Part shown: positions 27,509-34,550 of the stretch, piece by piece
How the letters are laid out: the number at the start of each line of letters is the position of its first letter
How positions within the stretch are numbered: the stretch's first letter is position 1
NCBI GenBank assembly: GCA_038961845.1
Contig: CP152408.1
Location: 1,674,001 to 1,738,000 of the forward strand
Source: Xylophilus sp. GW821-FHT01B05
GTDB taxonomy: Bacteria > Pseudomonadota > Gammaproteobacteria > Burkholderiales > Burkholderiaceae_C
Direction: 5' to 3'
Length of the DNA: 64,000 bases
Notes under the pieces: generated by a model
Seen by the model: only the letters and a program-made list of their open reading frames with translations
What the model was told of the DNA's origin: nothing
Databases searched by the model: none
Program-made: the position numbers and the translations under genes

Positions 27509-28458
27509 ATACGCGCTTTGTCGAGGCCTTCATGTGGGTGGCGCGGCTGGGCAGCTTTCGCGCGGCGGCAGACCGGCTGCACATCACGCAGGCGGCGGTG
27601 TCCAACCGCATTGCATCGCTGGAACAGGACATTGGCGCGCGCCTGTTCGAGCGCGATCCGCGCGACCTGCGACTGACGCCGGTGGGCCTGCGCCTGCTCG
27701 ACTATGGCGAGCGCCTGCTGGAGCTGCGACGCGAGATCGTGTCGCTGGGCCGCCCGCGCGAAGAGATGCTGGGCCTGGTGCGTATCGGCGCGATCGAGAC
27801 GGTAGTGCACACCTGGCTGGTGAGCTTTCTGCAGAACCTGCGCTCGACCTACCCGGGTATCGAGGTGCAGTTGACTTCCGAGACCACGCTGGCGCTGCAT
27901 CGCAGCCTGCGCGAGGGCTCGCTCGACATCGCCTTCCAGACCGACCACATCGGCGGCGCCGGCATCGTCAGCACGCCCTGCCTGCCCATGCCCATGGGCT
28001 GGGTAGGGGCGGGCCACCGGCCGGCAGTGGAAGGCGAGGGCCGCATCGCCCACTTGCTGCAGGAGCCGGTGCTGACCATGAGCCCGGGCTCGCAGCCGCA
28101 CCAGGCGCTCAAGTACCTGCACCGCGAGGCCGGCATGCCGCTGGGCAAGGTGCACTGCGTGAGCTCCATCGCCGCCATCGTGCGGCTGGTGCGCTCGGGC
28201 TTTGGCAATGCACTGGTGCCACTGCCGCCGGTGCTGGACGACATCACCGCTGGCCACCTGCGCGTGATCGACTGCGACACGCCGCTGCCGCCGCAGCGCA
28301 TCGTGGTGAGCCATCTGGACGCGGCGGATTCGGATGCGATCCGTTTGGTGGCTGAGCTGGCTTGTCGTGCCTCGGATCAATTTACCTTGTCGTTGGATGC
28401 ATCGGTATGGGGCGCGGGACCATCGGGCCAACCCCTAGTTGGTGCAAAAACTCCTTAA
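27505..28458 (+). CDS. LysR-type transcriptional regulator
   Basis: 317 residues starting MNTRFVEAFMWVARLGSF. The N-terminal winged helix-turn-helix (about 3-60) contains RAAADRLHITQAAVSNRIAS, and the effector-binding periplasmic-binding-like fold covers about 90-300. Translation begins in the moaE stop codon. It could control the following alpha/beta-barrel and MFS genes, the divergent tannase cluster, or both. A short GC-rich stem with an A/T-rich loop follows the gene. Confidence 0.93.
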   Translation: MNTRFVEAFMWVARLGSFRAAADRLHITQAAVSNRIASLEQDIGARLFERDPRDLRLTPVGLRLLDYGERLLELRREIVSLGRPREEMLGLVRIGAIETVVHTWLVSFLQNLRSTYPGIEVQLTSETTLALHRSLREGSLDIAFQTDHIGGAGIVSTPCLPMPMGWVGAGHRPAVEGEGRIAHLLQEPVLTMSPGSQPHQALKYLHREAGMPLGKVHCVSSIAAIVRLVRSGFGNALVPLPPVLDDITAGHLRVIDCDTPLPPQRIVVSHLDAADSDAIRLVAELACRASDQFTLSLDASVWGAGPSGQPLVGAKTP

Positions 28459-28570
28459 AACCCGACAAGTAATTTTGTTGCCAGCGGGCTAGAAAAACCC
28501 GTTTGTGGCCGACCCGGCCTGCGACTGATGATCGCGCCTTCTTTTCGAAGGCTGTCATTCAGGAGTCGCT

Positions 28571-29242
28571 ATGGTTTCCCTTTCCCCCACTGGTCTGGCC
28601 GTGCACGGCATGCTCTTCGTCGCTGCCGACGTCGATGCGGCCGACGATGCCGACTACAACCAGTGGTACGACCGCGAGCATGTGGAAGAGCGCGTGCGCG
28701 TGCCCGGCTTCTTGTCTGGTGCGCGCTACCAGTCGCTGCAGGGCGGCCGCAAATACCTGGGGCTGTACCGCACGGCCGCGCTCGATGTCTTCACCTCGCC
28801 CGCCTACCGCGCCGCCTTTGGCCAGCAAACGCCGTGGTCCGTCACCAACCTGGACCGCATGCGCCAGCCGGTGCGCCGCGTGTGCGCGGTAGAGGCTGTG
28901 GTGGGCTTTGGCAGCGGCAGCCGCGTTGTCGTGCTGCCCTTGCCGTTGGCCGATGACCGCGCCGCGCTGGTCGCCCAGGCCCACGACGCGGGCCGCCAAT
29001 TGGCGGCGCTGCCGGGCTTTGTGCAGTCCTATCTGCTGGTGCCCGACGTGGCATTGAGCACGCCGCTGCCCAAGGAGCAGACCGAAGGCCGCGTGCTGCA
29101 GCCGATGTTGGTGGTGGAAACCAGCCACGACGCGGGCAGCGATGCCGCACTGGCAAGCGCCGCCGATTTGTTGCAGGCCGATGCCGCAGCCGCCTGGCGC
29201 TATGCGCTGGGCTGGAAGCTGGCCGCGGCCGATCTGGCCTGA
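28571..29242 (+). CDS. EthD/DUF4286-like dimeric alpha/beta-barrel protein
   Basis: 223 residues. The N-terminal part has the stress-response barrel pattern DYNQWYDREHVEERVRVPGF, also seen in EthD and DUF4286 proteins, and a second half (about 120-220) with a similar strand-helix layout, LAALPGFVQSYLL, suggests two barrel repeats. Such proteins often act in aromatic or dicarboxylate catabolism, but the reaction is unknown. AGGAG lies before the ATG. It is 27 bp ahead of the MFS gene and probably co-transcribed. Confidence 0.78.
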   Translation: MVSLSPTGLAVHGMLFVAADVDAADDADYNQWYDREHVEERVRVPGFLSGARYQSLQGGRKYLGLYRTAALDVFTSPAYRAAFGQQTPWSVTNLDRMRQPVRRVCAVEAVVGFGSGSRVVVLPLPLADDRAALVAQAHDAGRQLAALPGFVQSYLLVPDVALSTPLPKEQTEGRVLQPMLVVETSHDAGSDAALASAADLLQADAAAAWRYALGWKLAAADLA

Positions 29243-29269
29243 TTTTTGTCTGCTGAAACGGAGTCTTCC

Positions 29270-30586
29270 ATGAGTGCCGTGAATCCTGTGATTGCCCCTT
29301 CCTCTTCCTCCCACGCCGCGCCCAAGATGGGCCGGCTCGCCATGGCGAGCTCGGTCGGCACCACGCTGGAGTGGTACGACTTCACCGTCTACAACCTGAT
29401 GGCCGCGCTGGTCTTCAACGCGGTGTTCTTCCCCTCGTTCGACCCACTCACCGGCACCATCCTGGCCTTCTCGACCTATGCGGTGGGCTATATCTCGCGG
29501 CCGCTGGGCGGCATCGTCTTTGGCCACCTGGGCGACCGCCTGGGACGGCGCTTCGTGCTGGTGGCCACGCTGGTCATCATGGGTGTGGCCACCGGCCTGA
29601 TGGGCCTGCTGCCGACCTATGCCAGCTGGGGCATCTGGGCGCCGGTGGCGCTGGTGGCCCTGCGCTTTGTGCAGGGCGTGGCATTGGGCGGCGAATGGGC
29701 CGGCGCGGTGCTGCTGTCGATGGAGCACGGCAAGCCCAATGAGCGCGGCCGCAACGCATCGTTCACGCAGGTCGGGCCGTCTTGCGGCACGCTGATCGGC
29801 ACCGGCTTCATCGCCCTGGTGTCGGCCTTCCTGAGCCCTGAGGATTTCCTGTCCTGGGGCTGGCGCATTCCCTTTGTCTCCAGCGTGGCGCTGGTGCTGT
29901 TTGGCCTGTGGCTGCGCCGCGGTGTGGACGAGACCCCGGTGTTCCGCGAGATGGAAGAGAAAAAGGCCACCGCCAAGACCCCCATCAAAGAGGTGCTGAC
30001 CCAGCACTGGCGCCGCCTGCTGGTGGCCGGCGGCTCGCGCATCGGCTCTGACGTGCTGTATGCGCTGGTGGTGGTGTTTACGCTGACCTACGTGACCACG
30101 GTGTTGCACCTGTCGCGGCCCATGGCGCTGACGGCGACCATGATTGGCGCGGCCTGCAATGCGCTGGCGGTGCCGTACTTTGGCGCCTTGTCTGATCGCC
30201 TGGGACGCCGGCCGGTCTACATTGCCGGCGCGCTGCTGGGCATGGTCTGGGCCTTTGTCTTCTTTGTGCTGATGGACAAGGCGCAGCCGCTGGCCATCTG
30301 CGCGGCGGTGGTCGGCGGCCTGCTGATCCACGCCATGATGTACGGCCCGCAAGCCGCCTTCGTGACCGAGCAGTTCCCCAGCCGCGTGCGCTACGCCGGA
30401 TCGTCGCTGGCCTACACGCTGGCCGGCATCGTCGGCGGTGGCTTTGCACCGCTCATCATCGCCACGCTGTACAAGTCCTATGGCAATACGGTGGTGGTGT
30501 CTTGCTATGTCGTGGTGGCGCTGGGGCTGACGCTGGCCTCGCTGCTGGTGGCCCGCGAGACTGCCAAGAAGCCGCTTGAAGCTTGA
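29270..30586 (+). CDS. MFS transporter, metabolite:H+ symporter type
   Basis: 438 residues from ATG 29270, twelve predicted membrane spans. The MHS-family signature is clear: LEWYDFTVYN near residue 40, GGIVFGHLGDRLGRR in loop 2-3, GVALGGEWAGA in span 5 and DRLGRRPVYIAG in loop 8-9. Relatives carry proline/betaine, shikimate, citrate or aromatic acids with protons. The linked LysR and alpha/beta-barrel genes suggest an organic acid as substrate. A perfect hairpin at 30634-30660 ends the unit. Confidence 0.92.
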   Translation: MSAVNPVIAPSSSSHAAPKMGRLAMASSVGTTLEWYDFTVYNLMAALVFNAVFFPSFDPLTGTILAFSTYAVGYISRPLGGIVFGHLGDRLGRRFVLVATLVIMGVATGLMGLLPTYASWGIWAPVALVALRFVQGVALGGEWAGAVLLSMEHGKPNERGRNASFTQVGPSCGTLIGTGFIALVSAFLSPEDFLSWGWRIPFVSSVALVLFGLWLRRGVDETPVFREMEEKKATAKTPIKEVLTQHWRRLLVAGGSRIGSDVLYALVVVFTLTYVTTVLHLSRPMALTATMIGAACNALAVPYFGALSDRLGRRPVYIAGALLGMVWAFVFFVLMDKAQPLAICAAVVGGLLIHAMMYGPQAAFVTEQFPSRVRYAGSSLAYTLAGIVGGGFAPLIIATLYKSYGNTVVVSCYVVVALGLTLASLLVARETAKKPLEA

Positions 30587-30633
30587 ACGGTTTTTAGAAC
30601 GAAAAGTGGCTGAAACGTAGGCTGGACTAGGGG

Positions 30634-30660
30634 AGGTAGCTATCTATTAGATAGCTACCT
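30634..30660. terminator. Perfect hairpin between convergent MFS and phosphatase genes
   Basis: AGGTAGCTATC / GATAGCTACCT, an 11-bp perfect stem with loop TATTA. It lies 48 bases after the MFS stop and 8 before the phosphatase stop on the other strand. It belongs to the GATAGCT/AGCTATC hairpin family seen at several gene ends in this window. Confidence 0.7.
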
Positions 30661-30668
30661 ATTCCCGC

Positions 30669-31499
30669 TCAAGGCGCCAGCCTGGCCGATGACCCGATGG
30701 CCGCCGCCTCCGCCGCGCAGTCGCCCGCCGGCTTGGCGCCCTGGGCACGTGCGGTAGCCACCTCTTGCCGCGCCGCACCCAACTGCGTGGCAAACACCGG
30801 GTTCGACTGCAGCCTTGCCACCGTCGCCGCGCCGATCAGGCGGCCGGCTTCGATGTCGCTCTGCCAGTGCACGCCGCAGATGCCACGGCTTTGCGAGAAG
30901 GCGCGGCCGCGCTGCAGCAGCGCATCGGCGCGTTCTGGTGCCACCTCGGCCAGCACCAATGCCCAGGTCCAGCCAATGGAGGAATGGCCCGAAGGGTAGG
31001 AGCCGTTCTTGGCCAGCTCGGCCTCTTCCTTTGGCGTGCAACTGGGCGTGTTCAGCACGGCAAAGGGGCGCGGGCGCTTGTAGTGCTCTTTGGCGCGGTC
31101 GGTGCTGAGGGCTGCGTCGCCCAGGGTGCGGCGCAGCAGCATGTTCAGGTGCGGCGTGGCGGTGTCAGACACCGGCACGCCCAGCGCGCAGGAGAAGGTT
31201 TGCGCCGCCGCCGGAAAGTGCAGATCCGCATCCCGCACCGCCAGCGCGCCGCGCGGCGTGTTGCGCAAAGCCGCCAGGGTATGGAAGCTGGCCACGTCTG
31301 CGGCCCAGGCGGCCGAGCCCGGCGCTGGCGGCGCGGGCAGCAGCGCCAGGCTGTCGGGCAAGGCGCCGGGCGGCAGGTAGCCCTTGACGTAGCCGGGCCA
31401 GATGTCGCCCACCTCTTGCGCCGAGGTGGTGGGCAGCGGTGCGCAGGCGCTGGCCAGGCAGGCCGCAGCCAGCGCCGCAGCAAGGGCGCTCAGGCGCAT
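30669..31499 (-). CDS. Class A nonspecific acid phosphatase (PAP2 superfamily), exported
   Basis: 276 residues from ATG 31499. The signal sequence LAAALAAACLASAC could also be a lipoprotein signal. The three phosphatase motifs are present: KEHYKRPRPF (KX6RP), GSYPSGHSSIGW (PSGH) and SRGICGVHWQSD (SRX5HX3D). Class A enzymes are periplasmic and release phosphate from nucleotides and sugar phosphates via a phospho-His intermediate. It stops 83 bp from the convergent MFS gene. A Bug gene lies 11 bp upstream on the same strand. Confidence 0.92.
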   Translation of the reverse strand: MRLSALAAALAAACLASACAPLPTTSAQEVGDIWPGYVKGYLPPGALPDSLALLPAPPAPGSAAWAADVASFHTLAALRNTPRGALAVRDADLHFPAAAQTFSCALGVPVSDTATPHLNMLLRRTLGDAALSTDRAKEHYKRPRPFAVLNTPSCTPKEEAELAKNGSYPSGHSSIGWTWALVLAEVAPERADALLQRGRAFSQSRGICGVHWQSDIEAGRLIGAATVARLQSNPVFATQLGAARQEVATARAQGAKPAGDCAAEAAAIGSSARLAP

Positions 31500-31510
31500 G
31501 GAGCCGCCTT

Positions 31511-32485
31511 TCACTGGGGCTGGAAGCCAGAGGTCTTGATGATGCGCGTCCAGGCCTGGGTGTAGGCCTTCTCCAGTGCGGTGAAGCGCGGCTGCGGCAG
31601 GTACTGCACCGACAGGCCCAGGTTGGTGAAGCGCTCGCGCACGTCGGGCTGCGCCAGCACCTTGGCGACGGCGTCAGAGAAACGGTCCAGCACCGCCTGC
31701 GGCGTGCCGGCCGGGGCGAACACGCCGTAGTAGGGCATGTCATCGAGCCCGCTCAGGCCCAGCTCGGCAAAGGTGGGCACATCCGGCAGCAGCGGCTGGC
31801 GCTTGTCGCCCACCACGGCCAGGATGCGCACCTTGCCGGCCTTCTGGTTCTCGATGAAGTCGGGCACCGAGCCAATGCCTGCGGCGATCTGGCTGCCCAG
31901 CATGTCGGCCAGCATGGGCGCGCTGCCACGGTAGGGCACGGATTGCAGGTCGAGCTTGTACTTCTCGGCCACCAGCTTCACCGTGAATTCAGGCGTGCTG
32001 GCCGGCGCCGGAATGCCCACGCTGCTCTTGCCGCCCTGGGCCTTGACCCAGGCCACGTAGTCGTTGAAGTTTTGCGCCGGCGTGCTGCCCGACACCGCCA
32101 GCGCATTGGCGAAGGTGGCAAAGCCCACCACCGGCACGAAGTCGCGCGCCGGGTCGAAGCCCGGGTTCTTCACCACCTGCGGCAGCACCGAGATGGTGTG
32201 GTCATGCGTGACGAAGAAGGTGTGGCCATCGGCCGGGGCCGCCTTCAGCGCCTGGGCGGCGATCTGGCCGCCGGCGCCGGCGCGGTTCTCTACGATCACG
32301 GTTGCGCCCAGCAGCGGCTGCAGCTTCTCGGCCAGGGTGCGGGCGATGGCGTCGGTGCCGCCACCGGGCGGGAAGCCGACCAGCAGGCGGATCGGCGTTT
32401 GCGCCTGGGCCGCGCCCGAGAAGAGGCCGGTGGCCAGCAGGGCGCCAAGCGCCAGCGACAGGGTGCGTCGTTGTGCAGAGAACAT
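31511..32485 (-). CDS. Bug/TctC-family periplasmic binding protein
   Basis: 324 residues from ATG 32485 with a Sec signal ending SGAAQAQ. Tripartite-tricarboxylate receptor fold: PIRLLVGFPPGGGTDAIAR, VENRAGAGGQIAA, PVPYRGSAPM-type ligand loop (QSVPYRGSAPMLADML) and LPDVPTFAELGL. Bug proteins bind small carboxylates or amides; there is no TctAB membrane pair nearby, as is common for these orphan receptors. The fragment at 24.9 kb is closely related to residues 105-135 of this protein. Confidence 0.93.
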   Translation of the reverse strand: MFSAQRRTLSLALGALLATGLFSGAAQAQTPIRLLVGFPPGGGTDAIARTLAEKLQPLLGATVIVENRAGAGGQIAAQALKAAPADGHTFFVTHDHTISVLPQVVKNPGFDPARDFVPVVGFATFANALAVSGSTPAQNFNDYVAWVKAQGGKSSVGIPAPASTPEFTVKLVAEKYKLDLQSVPYRGSAPMLADMLGSQIAAGIGSVPDFIENQKAGKVRILAVVGDKRQPLLPDVPTFAELGLSGLDDMPYYGVFAPAGTPQAVLDRFSDAVAKVLAQPDVRERFTNLGLSVQYLPQPRFTALEKAYTQAWTRIIKTSGFQPQ

Positions 32486-32549
32486 AGGAAAAGACTCCAA
32501 AAATGGAAGAGGCCGGGGGCACATGCAAGCCGGATGCCGTGTACCTGTA

Positions 32550-32602
32550 AGAACGTGTTTACGATCTGTATGGGGACCCCATAGAGATCGTAAACACGTT
32601 CT
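32550..32602. repeat. 53-bp near-perfect palindrome between Bug and the ECF sigma gene
   Basis: AGAACGTGTTTACGATCT (32550-32567) pairs perfectly with the inverse at 32585-32602, and inside it TATGGGG-A-CCCCATA continues the pairing after one G-G mismatch. The result is a 25-bp stem with almost no loop. It sits 65 bp upstream of the Bug start and about 175 bp upstream of the ECF sigma gene. A cruciform, a bidirectional terminator, or the footprint of a small mobile repeat are possible. Confidence 0.85.
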
Positions 32603-32776
32603 CAGACCCTGAAACATACCGCTACAAGCCTATCAGCGGAAGACCCGGGCACCGAGGGCGTTGGGGCCCGGCTTCTATAATCCGCCGCCCCGTCTCCCCC
32701 CGCGCTACAGATCCAGCCGCCGCCACATCTCAGCCACCACACGACGGGCATTGCTCATCCATTGGCTGGAACAACT

Positions 32777-33274
32777 GTGGTCGCACGCTATTACCAGGAC
32801 CTGCTGCGTTTTTGCAGCCATGCGGTCAAGGACACCGACGCCGCGCGCGATGTGGTCCAGGAGGCCTATGCGCGCTTTCTGGCGGCGCAGCGCGGCGGCG
32901 TCTCCATGTTGCAGCCGCAGGCCGTGCTGCGGCAGATCGCCCGCCACCTGCTGGTGGACCGGCACCGCCGCGCCCAGGTGCGCCAGCACGACGACATCGA
33001 CGAACTGGCCGAGTCCGACCAACCCGCCGCGCCACGGCACTTGCAGCCCGAAGAGGCGCTGGCCTCGATGCAGGTGGTGCGCGCCTATGTCGCCGCCATC
33101 GAGGCGCTGCCGCCTCGCTGCCGCGAAGCATTTCTGCTGCATGTGTTTGAGGACCTGCCGCACGCGCAGATCGCCGCGCGCATGGGCATCTCCTGCAGCA
33201 TGGTCGAGAAGCACATCGTGCGCGGCATGCTGGCCTGCAAGCTGTGCGAGCGCCAGTTGATGGGCCGCCAATGA
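32777..33274 (+). CDS. FecI-type ECF sigma factor
   Basis: About 165 residues. Sigma-2 region: YYQDLLRFCSHAVKDTDAAR and VVQEAYARFLA; sigma-4 region: IEALPPRCREAFLLHVFE and AQIAARMGISCSMVEKHIV. This is the FecI/iron-starvation subgroup of extracytoplasmic sigma factors. GTG 32777 is used; TTG 32762 would add five residues. It is followed by a FecR-like gene and a TonB receptor, the normal cell-surface signalling trio. A TATAAT lies at 32675-32680. Confidence 0.9.
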   Translation: MVARYYQDLLRFCSHAVKDTDAARDVVQEAYARFLAAQRGGVSMLQPQAVLRQIARHLLVDRHRRAQVRQHDDIDELAESDQPAAPRHLQPEEALASMQVVRAYVAAIEALPPRCREAFLLHVFEDLPHAQIAARMGISCSMVEKHIVRGMLACKLCERQLMGRQ

Positions 33275-33289
33275 ATGTCTTGCAAGAGG

Positions 33290-33317
33290 TGAGGATTCGA
33301 TGGGGCTCGTGCGTCTA
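33290..33317 (+). promoter_or_regulatory. Candidate ECF-sigma promoter of the fecR-like gene
   Basis: TGAGGAT (33290-33296), 12 bases, GTGCGTCTA (33309-33317). The same two blocks with an 11-base spacer occur upstream of the TonB receptor. CGTC-containing -10 boxes are typical of ECF sigma factors, so these are good candidates for the sigma factor encoded just upstream. Confidence 0.6.
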
Positions 33318-33344
33318 TATCCATAAGGCCCCTTTGTCGTACCC

Positions 33345-34442
33345 ATGAACCAGCCAGCTTCCTCCGATCCGCGTCAGGTCCAGGACGACCTGGACGAGCG
33401 CGAGTACGCCGAGTTCGCGCAAGGGCAAGACCCGCTCGACATCGAGGCCGCCACCTGGGTCGCGCGCCAGCGCAACGGCCTTGACGCCGCCGCTGAAGAC
33501 GAGCTGCGCGCCTGGCTGGCCCAGAGCCCGTCGCACCAGGCCGCCTACGAGGACCTGGACGGCACCTTTGGCCGCCTGCGCGACATGCCGGCCGCCGAGC
33601 GGCGCTCGCTCAAGGCGCTGGCCGCGCCGCCCACGCAGCCGTGCACACCACGCCCGGTGTCCCCTGGCCGCCGGGCGTGGATGCTCGACATCAGCCGCTT
33701 TCTGCCCCAGGCCGCTGCGGCATCTGTGGCCTTCACCGTCGCGGGCAGCGGCTGGTGGGGCTGGGACTACTGGCGCCGCCAGCCGACCTTCGAGAAAAAC
33801 TACGCCACCGCGCGCGGCCAGCAATTGCAGGCCGAGCTGCCTGACGGCAGCCACCTGCTGCTCGACACCAGCACCCAGGCCGAGGTGCGCCTGTTTCGCG
33901 ACCGGCGCGAGGTGCGCCTGCCCGAGGGGCAGGCCTTCTTCACGGTGCAGGCCGACCCGTCGCGGCCCTTCCACGTGCTGGCCGGCGCGTTGCGCATCAC
34001 CGTGGTCGGCACCCGCTTCTCGGTGCGCCACACGCGCAGCGGCATGGGCGAGGGCGAGACGCAGGTGGTGGTGGAGCAGGGCCGCGTGCGGGTGGCACGC
34101 GTGCAGGGCGAGGGCAGCGTCGAGCTGACGGCCGGCCAGGCTGTTGCGGCTGACAGCAGCGGCCAACTGCGCCCCGTGGCCAGCGTACCGCCCGGCAGCG
34201 CCGCGCCCTGGCGCGATGGGCGGGTCAGCTTCGACAACATCCCGCTGGCCCAGGCCCTGGCCGAGTTCGAACGCTACGGCAGCACCGGCGTGCTGGTGCG
34301 CGACCCGGCCGTGGCGGCGCTGCGCGTGGGCGGCAGCTACAGCTTGAAGAACTTCCGCAGCTTTGTGCAGGCGCTGCCGCAGCAACTGCCGGTGCGCTTG
34401 GCGCAGCGTGGCAATGTCACGGAAGTGGTCGGCATCCGCTGA
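33345..34442 (+). CDS. FecR-family anti-sigma factor / signal transducer
   Basis: 365 residues. The N-terminal sigma-binding region (about 20-80) contains EAATWVARQRNGLDAAAEDE and LRAWLAQSPSHQAAYEDLD (DUF4880). One membrane span lies near 120-140. The periplasmic FecR domain (about 145-260) has LPDGSHLLLDTSTQAEVRLF and GTRFSVRHTRS, and a C-terminal STN-like domain follows (about 290-350, VSFDNIPLAQALAEFERY). It would relay occupancy of the downstream receptor to the ECF sigma factor. Confidence 0.92.
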   Translation: MNQPASSDPRQVQDDLDEREYAEFAQGQDPLDIEAATWVARQRNGLDAAAEDELRAWLAQSPSHQAAYEDLDGTFGRLRDMPAAERRSLKALAAPPTQPCTPRPVSPGRRAWMLDISRFLPQAAAASVAFTVAGSGWWGWDYWRRQPTFEKNYATARGQQLQAELPDGSHLLLDTSTQAEVRLFRDRREVRLPEGQAFFTVQADPSRPFHVLAGALRITVVGTRFSVRHTRSGMGEGETQVVVEQGRVRVARVQGEGSVELTAGQAVAADSSGQLRPVASVPPGSAAPWRDGRVSFDNIPLAQALAEFERYGSTGVLVRDPAVAALRVGGSYSLKNFRSFVQALPQQLPVRLAQRGNVTEVVGIR

Positions 34443-34473
34443 CCCCGGCTCAAAAAAGTTGGCGGATGGACAT

Positions 34474-34500
34474 GAGGATCGCAAAAGCTGGTGCGTCTAG
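34474..34500 (+). promoter_or_regulatory. Candidate ECF-sigma promoter of the TonB receptor gene
   Basis: TGAGGAT (34474-34480), 11 bases, GTGCGTCTA (34492-34500), matching the pair upstream of the fecR-like gene. The receptor start lies about 50 bases downstream. Confidence 0.6.
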
Positions 34501-34550
34501 ATAAGTAGGACTGATTTCTATTCACCTGCTTTTCATTGGAGATGGCACCC

